Source of the DNA: Hepatocystis sp. ex Piliocolobus tephrosceles
Lineage: Eukaryota > Apicomplexa > Aconoidasida > Haemosporida > Plasmodiidae
NCBI GenBank assembly: GCA_902459845.2
Contig: CABPSV020000433.1
Location: 1-16,323 of the forward strand
Reading direction: 5' to 3'
Length of the DNA: 16,323 nt
Part shown: in pieces, positions 1 through 6,978 of the stretch
How positions within the stretch are numbered: the first letter of the stretch is position 1
Layout of the letters: every line of letters begins with the position of its first letter
Notes under the pieces: model-generated
What the model saw: the letters and a program-made list of their open reading frames with translations, nothing else
The model's database searches: none
Told to the model about the DNA's origin: nothing
Translations under genes and position numbers: made by a program

Positions 1-1847
1 ATCAATTGGTTATGTAGTTTATTGTCTAAATAATTTTGTGTATTTTTTTTTGATATTTGTTCATAACATAACTGTTTTTTTTTTACTTCAGGATAATTAA
101 TTGTAGGGATGATATATGCATGTTTATTATTACATTCTGTTTTGTTTGAATTAATGGTACGAATGTTAGGTTGTTCAAGTTGTTCAATTTGTTTAGGTTG
201 CTCATATTGTTTTGAGTGGTTTAGGTGCTCAGTCGTATGTTCATTTTCCTTATTCTTCGTAACATTGGTATAAAATAGATTATAAATTGGTTGTTCTTTT
301 TTATATTCCTTTGGGTTATACAGTACATGCATATAATGAAGCGGATTTTTATTTGAATATGGTATATTTTTACAAGCGATTAGATATATAATAGCAGGTG
401 TAATAAAATTACAGACATAAGCGAAAATTAAACTAGACCAATTAAACATGGTTTCAAAAATTTCACGTGAACTAAAAAAAAAAGCAAGAATAAAAGGTAA
501 AATAGTACCAAAAAAACAAGCAAAATTTTCTGAACATAAATTACTATTAATTAAATTATATCTGGTAGCAATACAATAAACATATATACCAGGTGCTATT
601 GTTAATAAATCAAATAAATATATTGATATTTTCATATATATATTTATAAAAGGATATTGTAAAATATCATTTAATATATTATCATTATTAATATTAGGAT
701 AAGCGGTACATAAAACATAACCAAAAATAAAATAAAGAAAACAACAAAATAAATTAGATATCCAAACAGTTCGAATTATTTTAACATCTGATTTCATTTC
801 ATTAACCCAACAAGGTATAACAGTTAAAGTTGAATAAGAAGAAATATACGAAGATAAAAGTTGTTTAAAATTGTAATTTCCAAAAATAGTTGGATATTGA
901 ATAGGTGGTACTTGAACTATTTTATTCATGGACATACCTACATATGACATATCTACATTATTGTTCCCATAATTATATTTATATATTTTCATAGCACTTA
1001 AAATTATCATTTCAAATAAAGTAGTCATTAAAAAAATAAAAGATAAATATTGTACTTTCATATTGTTTTCCAAATTCGATTGAGAAAAATAAATAGATAC
1101 AACCGTGTTAATCACATATCCAAGTGTTATATATAGTATATAATTTTTACTATAATAAAATTCATTTATATCAGTAATTATTGTTACGTTTATAGTAGGA
1201 TACAAAACAAGTCCAACAGTAGAACCGAATAAATTTATTATTATATAATCAACTGCATGTGATACAATAACTATAGAAATTATATTACTGCCTAATATAC
1301 TAGCATAATAACAAATTTGTAATAGCCAAAAATATATATTTTTTTTACCTAAAAAATAACAAATTGTTGATATATATTCATACCTTTTATTAAAGTGTAT
1401 ATTATTTGGTATCATAGTCATAGATCGTAAAAATAATAAAGTATTAAATATAGTCAAAATACAAATAAGTATGTTTATAATTAAACATGGCAACCATCCT
1501 GACATCTTAAAAATATATGGTAAAGCAACTATTCCTGAACCAAATATTTGATTAATTAAATAAATATAACTAGCTGTTTGACCTATAGTTTTATCCCCAA
1601 AAATTTTTTTTTCTTTTAATCTTTTCACTTTTTTAATATATTCGTTATCATAATGTTGTGTACTAGTGGTGGTATGACTGCTTCTCCTACGACTACAACT
1701 GTTACTACTACTACTACTACTAATAGTAGTAGTAGTAGTAGTAGATGTATCTGACACATGATCTTTTGTTTCAATCAATTTGTAGTAAGTATTGGTTTCT
1801 TCACCACGTGCTGATTTCCCATATAAACTTCCTAATTCTTTCGTCAT
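1..1847 (-). CDS. putative amino acid transporter (Aa_trans family), 3'-truncated by window edge
   Basis: Open from an ATG at 1847 to the left edge without a stop: 615 complete codons, C-terminus missing. The start is well fixed because an in-frame TGA lies five codons upstream. Residues 1-90 are hydrophilic with a Thr6-Ile-Ser6 tract. From about residue 95 the sequence GQTASYIYLINQIFGSGI, followed by VALPYIFKMSGW, is the typical first membrane helix of Aa_trans/AAAP transporters (small-residue GSG then ALP). Further hydrophobic segments give roughly 10-11 spans up to about residue 505, ending near YVCNFITPAIIYLIACKNIP. A polar Glu/Gln/Asn-rich tail follows. The expected role is proton-coupled or facilitative amino acid transport; substrate and membrane cannot be read from sequence. 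By synteny it should match PF3D7_1208400, a different gene from the chloroquine-associated AAT1 on chromosome 6 (from memory). The family call is solid; the exact paralogue is inferred. Confidence 0.85.
   Translation of the reverse strand, partial: MTKELGSLYGKSARGEETNTYYKLIETKDHVSDTSTTTTTTISSSSSSNSCSRRRSSHTTTSTQHYDNEYIKKVKRLKEKKIFGDKTIGQTASYIYLINQIFGSGIVALPYIFKMSGWLPCLIINILICILTIFNTLLFLRSMTMIPNNIHFNKRYEYISTICYFLGKKNIYFWLLQICYYASILGSNIISIVIVSHAVDYIIINLFGSTVGLVLYPTINVTIITDINEFYYSKNYILYITLGYVINTVVSIYFSQSNLENNMKVQYLSFIFLMTTLFEMIILSAMKIYKYNYGNNNVDMSYVGMSMNKIVQVPPIQYPTIFGNYNFKQLLSSYISSYSTLTVIPCWVNEMKSDVKIIRTVWISNLFCCFLYFIFGYVLCTAYPNINNDNILNDILQYPFINIYMKISIYLFDLLTIAPGIYVYCIATRYNLINSNLCSENFACFFGTILPFILAFFFSSREIFETMFNWSSLIFAYVCNFITPAIIYLIACKNIPYSNKNPLHYMHVLYNPKEYKKEQPIYNLFYTNVTKNKENEHTTEHLNHSKQYEQPKQIEQLEQPNIRTINSNKTECNNKHAYIIPTINYPEVKKKQLCYEQISKKNTQNYLDNKLHNQL
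1704..1742 (-). repeat. (ACT)6-ATT-(AGT)6 perfect inverted repeat inside the transporter gene
   Basis: Six ACT codons, one ATT and six AGT codons on the coding strand encode Thr6-Ile-Ser6 in the N-terminal hydrophilic segment. The two triplet arrays are exact reverse complements, giving an 18-bp perfect stem with a 3-nt loop in DNA or mRNA. One further T-A pair (1703/1743) extends it. Confidence 0.95.
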
Positions 1848-1867
1848 CCTTTTGTTTGCTCATACAT
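1801..1867 (-). promoter_or_regulatory. two short upstream ORFs overlapping the transporter start codon
   Basis: An ATG at 1867 opens a 7-codon ORF whose TGA (1846-1844) overlaps the main ATG as ATGA. A second ATG at 1863 opens a 20-codon ORF in the other frame that ends at 1801, inside the main gene. The main ATG has A at -3, a better context than the ATG at 1863. Whether these ATGs lie in the mature 5' leader is not shown by sequence, so a regulatory role is inferred. Confidence 0.45.
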
Positions 1868-2035
1868 ATATATTTTTTGCGATGTGTTATGATATATTGT
1901 TTAGCATATGTCCTTGTTTATTGTTGCCTATAATACAATTCTATCGTGTTCCTATTTTTTTAAACTTCACGTGTTTGTCGCTTCTTTATTCTTGTCTATT
2001 CTTATTTTAGTCTACCAACTGATTTGTTTATTTAT

Positions 2036-2285
2036 TCGTTTTACTTGTTTGCTTGTTTATTTGTTTTACTTCTTTGTTTGTTTATTTGTTTTACTTGTTT
2101 ACTTGTTTATTTGTTTTACTTGTTTGTTTGTTTATTTGTTTTACTTGTTTGCTTGTTTATTTGTTTTACTTGTTTGCTTGTTTATTTGTTTTACTTGTTT
2201 GCTTGTTTATTTGTTTTACTTGTTTGCTTGTTTATTTGTTTTACTTCTTTGCCTGTTTATTTGTTTTACTTGTTTGCTTGGTTAC
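2036..2285. repeat. 25-bp minisatellite, about 10 copies
   Basis: The anchor TTGTTTTACT recurs at 2061, 2086, 2111, 2136, 2161, 2186, 2211, 2236 and 2261, with a degenerate copy at 2036, so the period is exactly 25. The rest of the unit is TTGTTTGCTTGTTTA with a few substitutions (for example TTCTTTG in the 2061 and 2236 copies). It starts about 190 bp upstream of the transporter ATG. A period that is not a multiple of three argues that it is noncoding. Confidence 0.95.
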
Positions 2286-2395
2286 TTGATTAATTGCTTA
2301 CTTGCTTACTTGGTTACTTGCTTACTTGTTTACTTGTTTATTTGTTTACTTTTTTATTTGTTTATTTGTTTATCGATTTATTCGTTCGCCCATTT
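2281..2395. repeat. degenerate TTAC/TTGC/TTGT tetranucleotide tract
   Basis: Directly after the 25-bp array the sequence runs as imperfect four-base steps of the form TTAC-TTGC-TTAC-TTGG-TTAC and TTTG-TTTA, decaying toward 2395. It looks like related repeat material without a fixed 25-bp register, perhaps the origin or a decayed flank of the minisatellite. Confidence 0.7.
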
Positions 2396-2432
2396 AGTTA
2401 AGTATTTTATTTATTTATTTAATTATTATTAT

Positions 2433-2434
<2 letters not shown>

Positions 2435-2469
<35 letters not shown>
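2435..2469. repeat. T35 homopolymer
   Basis: An uninterrupted run of 35 T on the plus strand, preceded by (ATT)n steps. Homopolymer length in an assembly is approximate. Confidence 0.9.
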
Positions 2470-2470
<1 letters not shown>

Positions 2471-2589
2471 TCTTATTCAATGACATTACATTATATTAAC
2501 TGCTGATCCACTCCTTAATTCATAATAATTGTTACAAATAGCTAAAGAATCTGTATTCTCTTTCTAGTTACTTTTAAACAAAAGGAAAG

Positions 2590-2637
<48 letters not shown>
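2590..2637. repeat. A48 homopolymer
   Basis: An uninterrupted run of about 48 A on the plus strand, 120 bp from the T35 tract and in the complementary orientation, so the two could pair across the intervening 120 bp. Confidence 0.9.
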
Positions 2638-2638
<1 letters not shown>

Positions 2639-2907
2639 ACAATAAATAATTTGGTAAAAAAAAATCAATATAATAAAGCTTAAACTTAAATATTTAATAA
2701 AATATAAATGAACAGCAAAATAAAAGATCAATATTCAAATTTATATTTTTTTTTAGAATAGTTTGTATTTGTTTATAAACATATGTGCATGTATATGTAC
2801 AAATATATATGTATGCGTGCGCATGTGTGTATGTATACATTTCTCATTAAGTGCGAACAGTTAATAAGCAAATTTAAAAATGTATTACACTTTCTATATA
2901 GAGATTG

Positions 2908-2934
2908 TTACCCAAAAGTTGCGCAACCGGGTAA
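2908..2934. other. GC-rich island with hairpin, possible structured RNA of unknown type
   Basis: TTACCC (2908-2913) pairs with GGGTAA (2929-2934), enclosing the 10-bp palindrome GTTGCGCAAC (2918-2927). By hand count 25 of the 60 bases in 2901-2960 are G or C (42%), in surroundings well below 20%. I could not match it to tRNA, U1-U6, SRP RNA, RNase P or a C/D snoRNA. An A-T6-GG string at 2970-2978 resembles an Sm site but is weak evidence in such T-rich DNA. Confidence 0.4.
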
Positions 2935-3246
2935 ACTCATGCGTATTGCAAGAAATATGAATGTTCATTATTTTTTGGAGAATACCCCATTATGTACCTT
3001 TTATGTACTTTTCTATTATTTCTCATTTATTTTGCATTTATTTTTGACTATTTTTTTTAAACCTTAATTTTTAACTCATAATTTTTAATTTCTGTTTTTA
3101 TGTTCGTATTAGCTAAAAACTCTATTTTATAATTTATATATTAACAAAATAAACAAAAAAAAAAATATAATAAAAAAAAAATAATTAAAAAAAAAAAATG
3201 CAATATTTTATTTATTTTATACCACACTTAAACAATTTTTTTGTTT

Positions 3247-3250
<4 letters not shown>

Positions 3251-3280
<30 letters not shown>
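3251..3280. repeat. (TA)15 microsatellite
   Basis: Perfect alternating TA in the intergenic region between the transporter and acyl carrier protein genes. Nothing suggests a function. Confidence 0.95.
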
Positions 3281-3284
<4 letters not shown>

Positions 3285-3584
3285 ATTATGTTTTTAGTTG
3301 ACAATGTTGGCTGAATATTTATTCACGCTTTGTATTAACGAAAAATAAGAAAATGTTATTTCATTTATTTTCCTAAATTCTTACACACTTTGTAACATAT
3401 ATCTTTAAGTTTAAAGCAAAAATTATTTTTACATGGATTTCCAAAATTTTTAATTATATAATCTTAATATTTTGAGAACTATGAAACAATGTACTTATAT
3501 ATATATATATATAATATTATGTATGTATGTACTGTGTATAAACGTATATATGATAAACCGTATTTAACATATGTATGTATGTAC

Positions 3585-3741
3585 TTTTTTTTTTTTTTTT
3601 TTTTTTTTTTACTACTATTACACTAACGCTTATTTTTATAACACATTGTTGCTTTTTTTTAAAGTTATTAATATAAAAATAAAGCATTTGTTTAGTTAAC
3701 ACATTTGTTCCGCTTATTTTTTTTTTTTTTTTTTTTTTTTT
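3585..3741. repeat. two T tracts (T26 and T25) bracketing a 106-bp unique segment
   Basis: T26 lies at 3585-3610 and T25 at 3717-3741. The segment between them is ordinary intergenic sequence. The minus-strand reading gives a lysine-rich ORF that is an artefact of the tracts. Confidence 0.85.
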
Positions 3742-3921
3742 CTTTTCTCTTCTTTCTACCATTTTTCTTTAAAGTACATAGACATAAATTTATAATGAAA
3801 ATCTTACAAATTTTGTAACATTAGTTATGTTGTTAATTTTTTTATAATCCAACGTAGCAAATATAGAATTCTAGAACGATTTTAAATGTGAGAATTTAAA
3901 AAACGAACTAGGGCTTTCACG

Positions 3922-3925
3922 AAAA

Positions 3926-3959
<34 letters not shown>

Positions 3960-3962
3960 TAT
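3922..3962. repeat. A22 followed by (TA)n compound microsatellite
   Basis: Run of A at 3922-3943 passing directly into alternating TA to 3962. Three more T tracts (around 3990, 4171 and 4265) follow at rough intervals of 100-180 bp. Confidence 0.85.
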
Positions 3963-4399
3963 TATAAACTTTATTTTTTCCTATTATTTTTATTTTTTTT
4001 TTTTTTTTTTAATACTTTTAAACACGTTTATTTTATTATAAAATTTTTACGGTACTATTATATATTGTTATTATTTTGCAATTTTTTTTTCTTTTTTTAT
4101 TTAAATAATTGATATATATTTTTTAATCATTGTATTTATTGGGACAAGAAAATACTCTTAAGTAAAAATCATTTTTTTTTTTTTTTTTTAGATACCTTTA
4201 AACACATGTTTATTTTTTTTATATTATTTTTGCTCTACCAATGTGTATTGTAATTATTTAACTATTTTTTTTTTTTTTTTTTTAAAAAGTTAGATATAAT
4301 TTATCAATTAAAAGACGGAAAATCTTTATATTATTGACACAAAAGATATTAAAATTTAGTACTATAAAAGTAAAATTTATAAATATTTTCTTTTTAAAT

Positions 4400-4421
4400 A
4401 TGTATACGAGCGCGTATACAT
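4400..4421. repeat. 8-bp inverted repeat with GC-rich loop
   Basis: ATGTATAC - GAGCGC - GTATACAT forms a perfect 8-bp stem with a 6-nt loop. It lies about 365 bp downstream of the acyl carrier protein stop codon, where a 3' UTR or intergenic position is likely. By hand count 17 of the 40 bases in 4401-4440 are G or C. It is followed by (CATA)n-like repeats containing CATGCA. Confidence 0.7.
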
Positions 4422-4784
4422 GTCTGCATACATGCATACATACATACACACACAAATACATGTGTGTTGTTTGGTTTATTTCTTAAGTGAAATTAATTGT
4501 GTTATATAATATTCAAGTTATTCCTGCATAAGTGAATAATATATATATGCACAATTACTCATAAAAAAAAATTGATTAAATAAGCAAAAATAAAACATTT
4601 GAGAAAAATATTTAAAAAATTATAAATATGTGTTGTTTATTTATTTTTTTTTATTTATAATTAACTCTTAATTATAAGATCTATATATATATATATATAT
4701 GTGAATCTATTTCAAAGCTTAAAATATATATATATTGTTACAACGTATTTTATGTGTTAATTTTAAAAATATAAAAAAACAAAC

Positions 4785-5468
4785 TCAAGCCTTTTTAGTA
4801 TTCAATTGAACTATATAATCTATTACTTCCTGTACAGTTTTTATATTGTCTGCCGTTTCATCAGGTATAGTAATGTTAAACTCAGATTCAACCTATAAAT
4901 AGGGAAGCCCCCCAAAAAAAAAAAAAAAAATAAATAAATAAATAAATAAATAAATAAAAAATAAATAAAATGTAAACGTATATTATATGTATATATATGT
5001 ACATATGTATATATGGATATAACGTCATAAGATTAAGTTCTTTTGTATAATATGTTCTGTTGCATATATTATATGTATGTGTTTAATTACGTCTATCAAG
5101 AATTCTACAGTATCCAGAAAGTCCCATGATCTATTATCTTTTGTTTTGTTTTTTTCCAGTTCTTCATTATAATTAATTTGAGTATCTTCTGGTAAATATT
5201 TTTTTAGAACAGTCAAAACTTTTTCTTCAATTTGTTCCTTAGTAAATGAATTTAATTCATTTTTTTCAGATGAGAAATAACAAGCTGTTTTTATAGCAAC
5301 ATTTTTTTTTAATAGATCATTATTTTTAAGGGAAAAAGTATTATAACATATTTGACACTTGATTCTATTATTTATTAAACCGTTGTTAAAATATCCCCTT
5401 TTACAGATATTTCCAAAATTTACATTATAATTTTTAGTAAAAATTTTTTGAAGTATGTTTCTCTTCAT
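4785..5468 (-). CDS. mACP: mitochondrial acyl carrier protein lacking the phosphopantetheine serine (two exons)
   Basis: Join of exon 1 (5468-5091, 126 codons) and exon 2 (4892-4785, 35 codons plus TGA): 161 aa. The intron has a GT donor at 5090-5089 and an AG acceptor at 4894-4893, phase 0; splicing restores the acyl carrier protein core LIDVESEFNITIPDE then TVQEVIDYI. An in-frame TAA upstream (5519-5517) with no intervening ATG fixes the start. Residues 1-65 are basic and Asn/Lys-rich with few acidic residues, as in a mitochondrial transit peptide. The usual D-S-L motif that carries 4'-phosphopantetheine reads D-F-L (F117), followed by DTVEF. A serine-to-phenylalanine change is described for the P. 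falciparum orthologue, where mACP supports Isd11-Nfs1 Fe-S cluster assembly without fatty acid synthesis (established knowledge). The same role is inferred here. It lies between CRMP3 and the transporter on the same strand. Confidence 0.92.
4893..5090 (-). other. intron of the mitochondrial acyl carrier protein gene
   Basis: 198-nt intron. On the coding strand it runs GTAATT ... (TTTA)n, a long T tract, G6CTTCCC, then ATTTATAG before exon 2. The T tract serves as an oversized polypyrimidine tract. Its length is a multiple of three but it carries an in-frame stop at 5025-5027, so retention would truncate the protein after helix II. Confidence 0.88.
4913..4972. repeat. A tract and (AAAT)n microsatellite inside the acyl carrier protein intron
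   Basis: A run of about 17 A from 4914 is followed by roughly ten AAAT steps to about 4972. On the coding strand this is a pyrimidine-rich stretch ending about 20 nt before the 3' splice site. Confidence 0.85.
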
Positions 5469-5475
5469 CTTATCA

Positions 5476-5476
<1 letters not shown>
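5465..5476 (-). promoter_or_regulatory. minimal upstream ORF whose stop overlaps the mACP start codon
   Basis: ATG ATA AGA TGA: a three-codon ORF beginning at 5476 whose TGA overlaps the main ATG as ATGA. Both ATGs sit just downstream (in transcription direction) of (AT)14. Presence in the mRNA leader is inferred from proximity only. Confidence 0.4.

Positions 5477-5480
<4 letters not shown>

Positions 5481-5508
<28 letters not shown>
5481..5508. repeat. (AT)14 microsatellite just upstream of mACP
   Basis: Perfect alternating AT ending 13 bp from the mACP start codon. Confidence 0.95.
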
Positions 5509-5513
<5 letters not shown>

Positions 5514-5857
5514 CAGTTATATCGTTTTTGTGGCCCTGATGTTTTTATATTCACAAGTTCCTTTATAAAAAAAGTATTGCTATTATGCGTTTTTTTTTTT
5601 TTTTTTTTAAGTTTATTTTAAAATTACTATAATATTTAAGTAGGAGATGAATATTCAGAAAAAAGCGAAAAAGAAAAATAATTTAACGGTATACGTATAA
5701 TATATATACATATGGGTATATTTTTATTTTCGTTTTATACAGTTTACTGTTTTAAAAATTGTAAAGACTTTTCATACGACATAACTAACAAAAGTGTTTT
5801 TAAGAACATTTATTTCATTATACATAAACCATACTTCTTTAAGCTATATATATGAGA

Positions 5858-5860
<3 letters not shown>

Positions 5861-5953
<93 letters not shown>
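5861..5953. repeat. T93 homopolymer
   Basis: Ninety-three consecutive T on the plus strand (a 93-base A run on the transcribed sense of mACP), about 390-485 bp upstream of the mACP ATG. Much longer than other tracts in the window. The true length may differ from the assembled length. Confidence 0.85.
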
Positions 5954-6560
5954 CTTCATTCCTTTTTTGTTTGCTTCATTTTTTTTTTTTGTTTTTTTTC
6001 ATTTCTTTTTTTTTTGTTTACTTCAACTTTTTTTATATTTCACTTTTTTTGTTTACTTCATTTTTTTTAAGCATTCCAGTACAAGTAAATAATATATGAA
6101 GCATTACTTTTATGAATAACATTAGTTTATCATTAGTTTATATCATTTTATTCTTAGTTTATTGTATTATTATCATTACTATAGTTATTTTATTACTAGT
6201 TTATTATATCATCATTATATATGCCTTTTTTTTTTTGTTGTTTGCTTCTTGTTAAAAGGTTTGTGATGATAGGTTACGCGTGTTACTTTTAAAAGAGATA
6301 TATACATATGTTGTATGTATAATGGTTGTTGTTGTTGTTTTTTTTTTTTTTTTTTAATGAACACATTTAAGGGTTAAAGTTGTTACTTAAAGGTTCACTG
6401 TTTGAATATAAAAAAAATAAAGAAGTATATTAACAATTAAAAAGGTTAATACGCATTATATGCAAATTTTTTTATTTATTTTTTTTAAATTGAGTTTTTT
6501 TTTAGCAAAAAAAAAAAAAATAGATTAAAACATATTCAATAAAAATTGTTTTACACATGT

Positions 6561-6659
6561 ATATATATATATATATATATATACAAATATACGCCGTCAC
6601 ATACATGCGATTATAAAAAAAAAAAGAACATGTGTATGTATATATATATATATATATAT
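6561..6659. repeat. two (TA)n tracts flanking a short unique segment
   Basis: Alternating TA at about 6561-6582 and 6640-6659, separated by about 57 bp with an 11-base A run. Probably in or near the CRMP3 3' UTR. Confidence 0.85.
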
Positions 6660-6745
6660 GTGAAGATAAAAATATAGAAGAAAACATAACAAAAAAAAAT
6701 TTTTAAATAATATAAAAAATATTGCAAATATTTATTGAGCACCTG

Positions 6746-6786
<41 letters not shown>
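6746..6786. repeat. (TC)n-(TA)n compound microsatellite
   Basis: About 15 bases of alternating TC pass directly into about 26 bases of alternating TA, then ATGCACGCATACATGCATAC. It lies about 190-230 bp downstream of the CRMP3 stop codon. Confidence 0.9.
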
Positions 6787-6791
<5 letters not shown>

Positions 6792-6978
6792 TGCACGCAT
6801 ACATGCATACACACATACATAAAAAAATAAAAAAAATTCAAATTATTTAAAAGAAAAAAAGCATAAAATAAAAAGTTGGATATAACTTATTTACAATCTC
6901 GTATATATTTTATAAAGTTATAACTTAACTGCTAATGTATTGTGTTTATTTTTCTTCATTTTTTTTTTAGTCGCCTTG

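Larger units (their letters stand above)
1848..4784. other. intergenic region between transporter and acyl carrier protein genes
   Basis: No convincing gene. It must hold the promoter and 5' leader of the transporter (right of 1847) and the 3' UTR of the acyl carrier protein gene (left of 4785). Contents: a 25-bp minisatellite, T35 and A48 tracts, (TA)n tracts, several T tracts of about 18-26, a GC-richer island near 2900-2960, and an inverted repeat at 4400-4421. Short ORFs here are low-complexity translations of these repeats. Confidence 0.8.
5469..6978. other. intergenic region between mACP and CRMP3
   Basis: No gene seen. It should contain the mACP promoter and 5' leader and the CRMP3 3' UTR. 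Contents: (AT)14 at 5481-5508, T tracts including T93, imperfect TTTTGTTTRCTTCA copies at about 5963-6060, imperfect TTAGTTTAT copies at 6122-6210, three further (TA)n tracts, and CATGCA-containing (CATA)n sequence at 6789-6820. CATGCA resembles known ApiAP2 core sites but is expected in such repeats. Confidence 0.8.

Noticed and set aside
1908..2483. 191-residue plus-strand ORF rich in Leu/Phe/Cys, looking like a membrane protein
   Set aside because: It is the translation of the 25-bp minisatellite. All three plus frames stay open through the array and the peptide repeats every 25 residues, as expected for a stop-free repeat without selection.
2783..3067. 94-residue plus-strand ORF over the GC-richer island
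   Set aside because: Low-complexity ends, no family resemblance, and its middle coincides with the hairpin island. Nothing supports coding.
3517..3762. 81-residue minus-strand ORF with two poly-Lys runs
   Set aside because: The Lys runs are the T26 and T25 tracts read in reverse; no domain or start context.
5025..5090. Unspliced 147-residue form of mACP
   Set aside because: It loses helices III-IV. Splicing at 5090/4893 restores a textbook acyl carrier protein C-terminus.
5794..6099. Plus-strand poly-Phe ORF
   Set aside because: Simply the translation of the T93 homopolymer.
6263..6269. GTGATGA, a perfect box C of a C/D snoRNA
   Set aside because: No CTGA box D seen within about 150 nt downstream and no terminal stem, so a snoRNA is not supported.
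6789..6820. CATGCA motifs as ApiAP2 binding sites
   Set aside because: They sit in (CATA)n-like repeats where such hexamers arise by chance, and lie in the CRMP3 3' flank.
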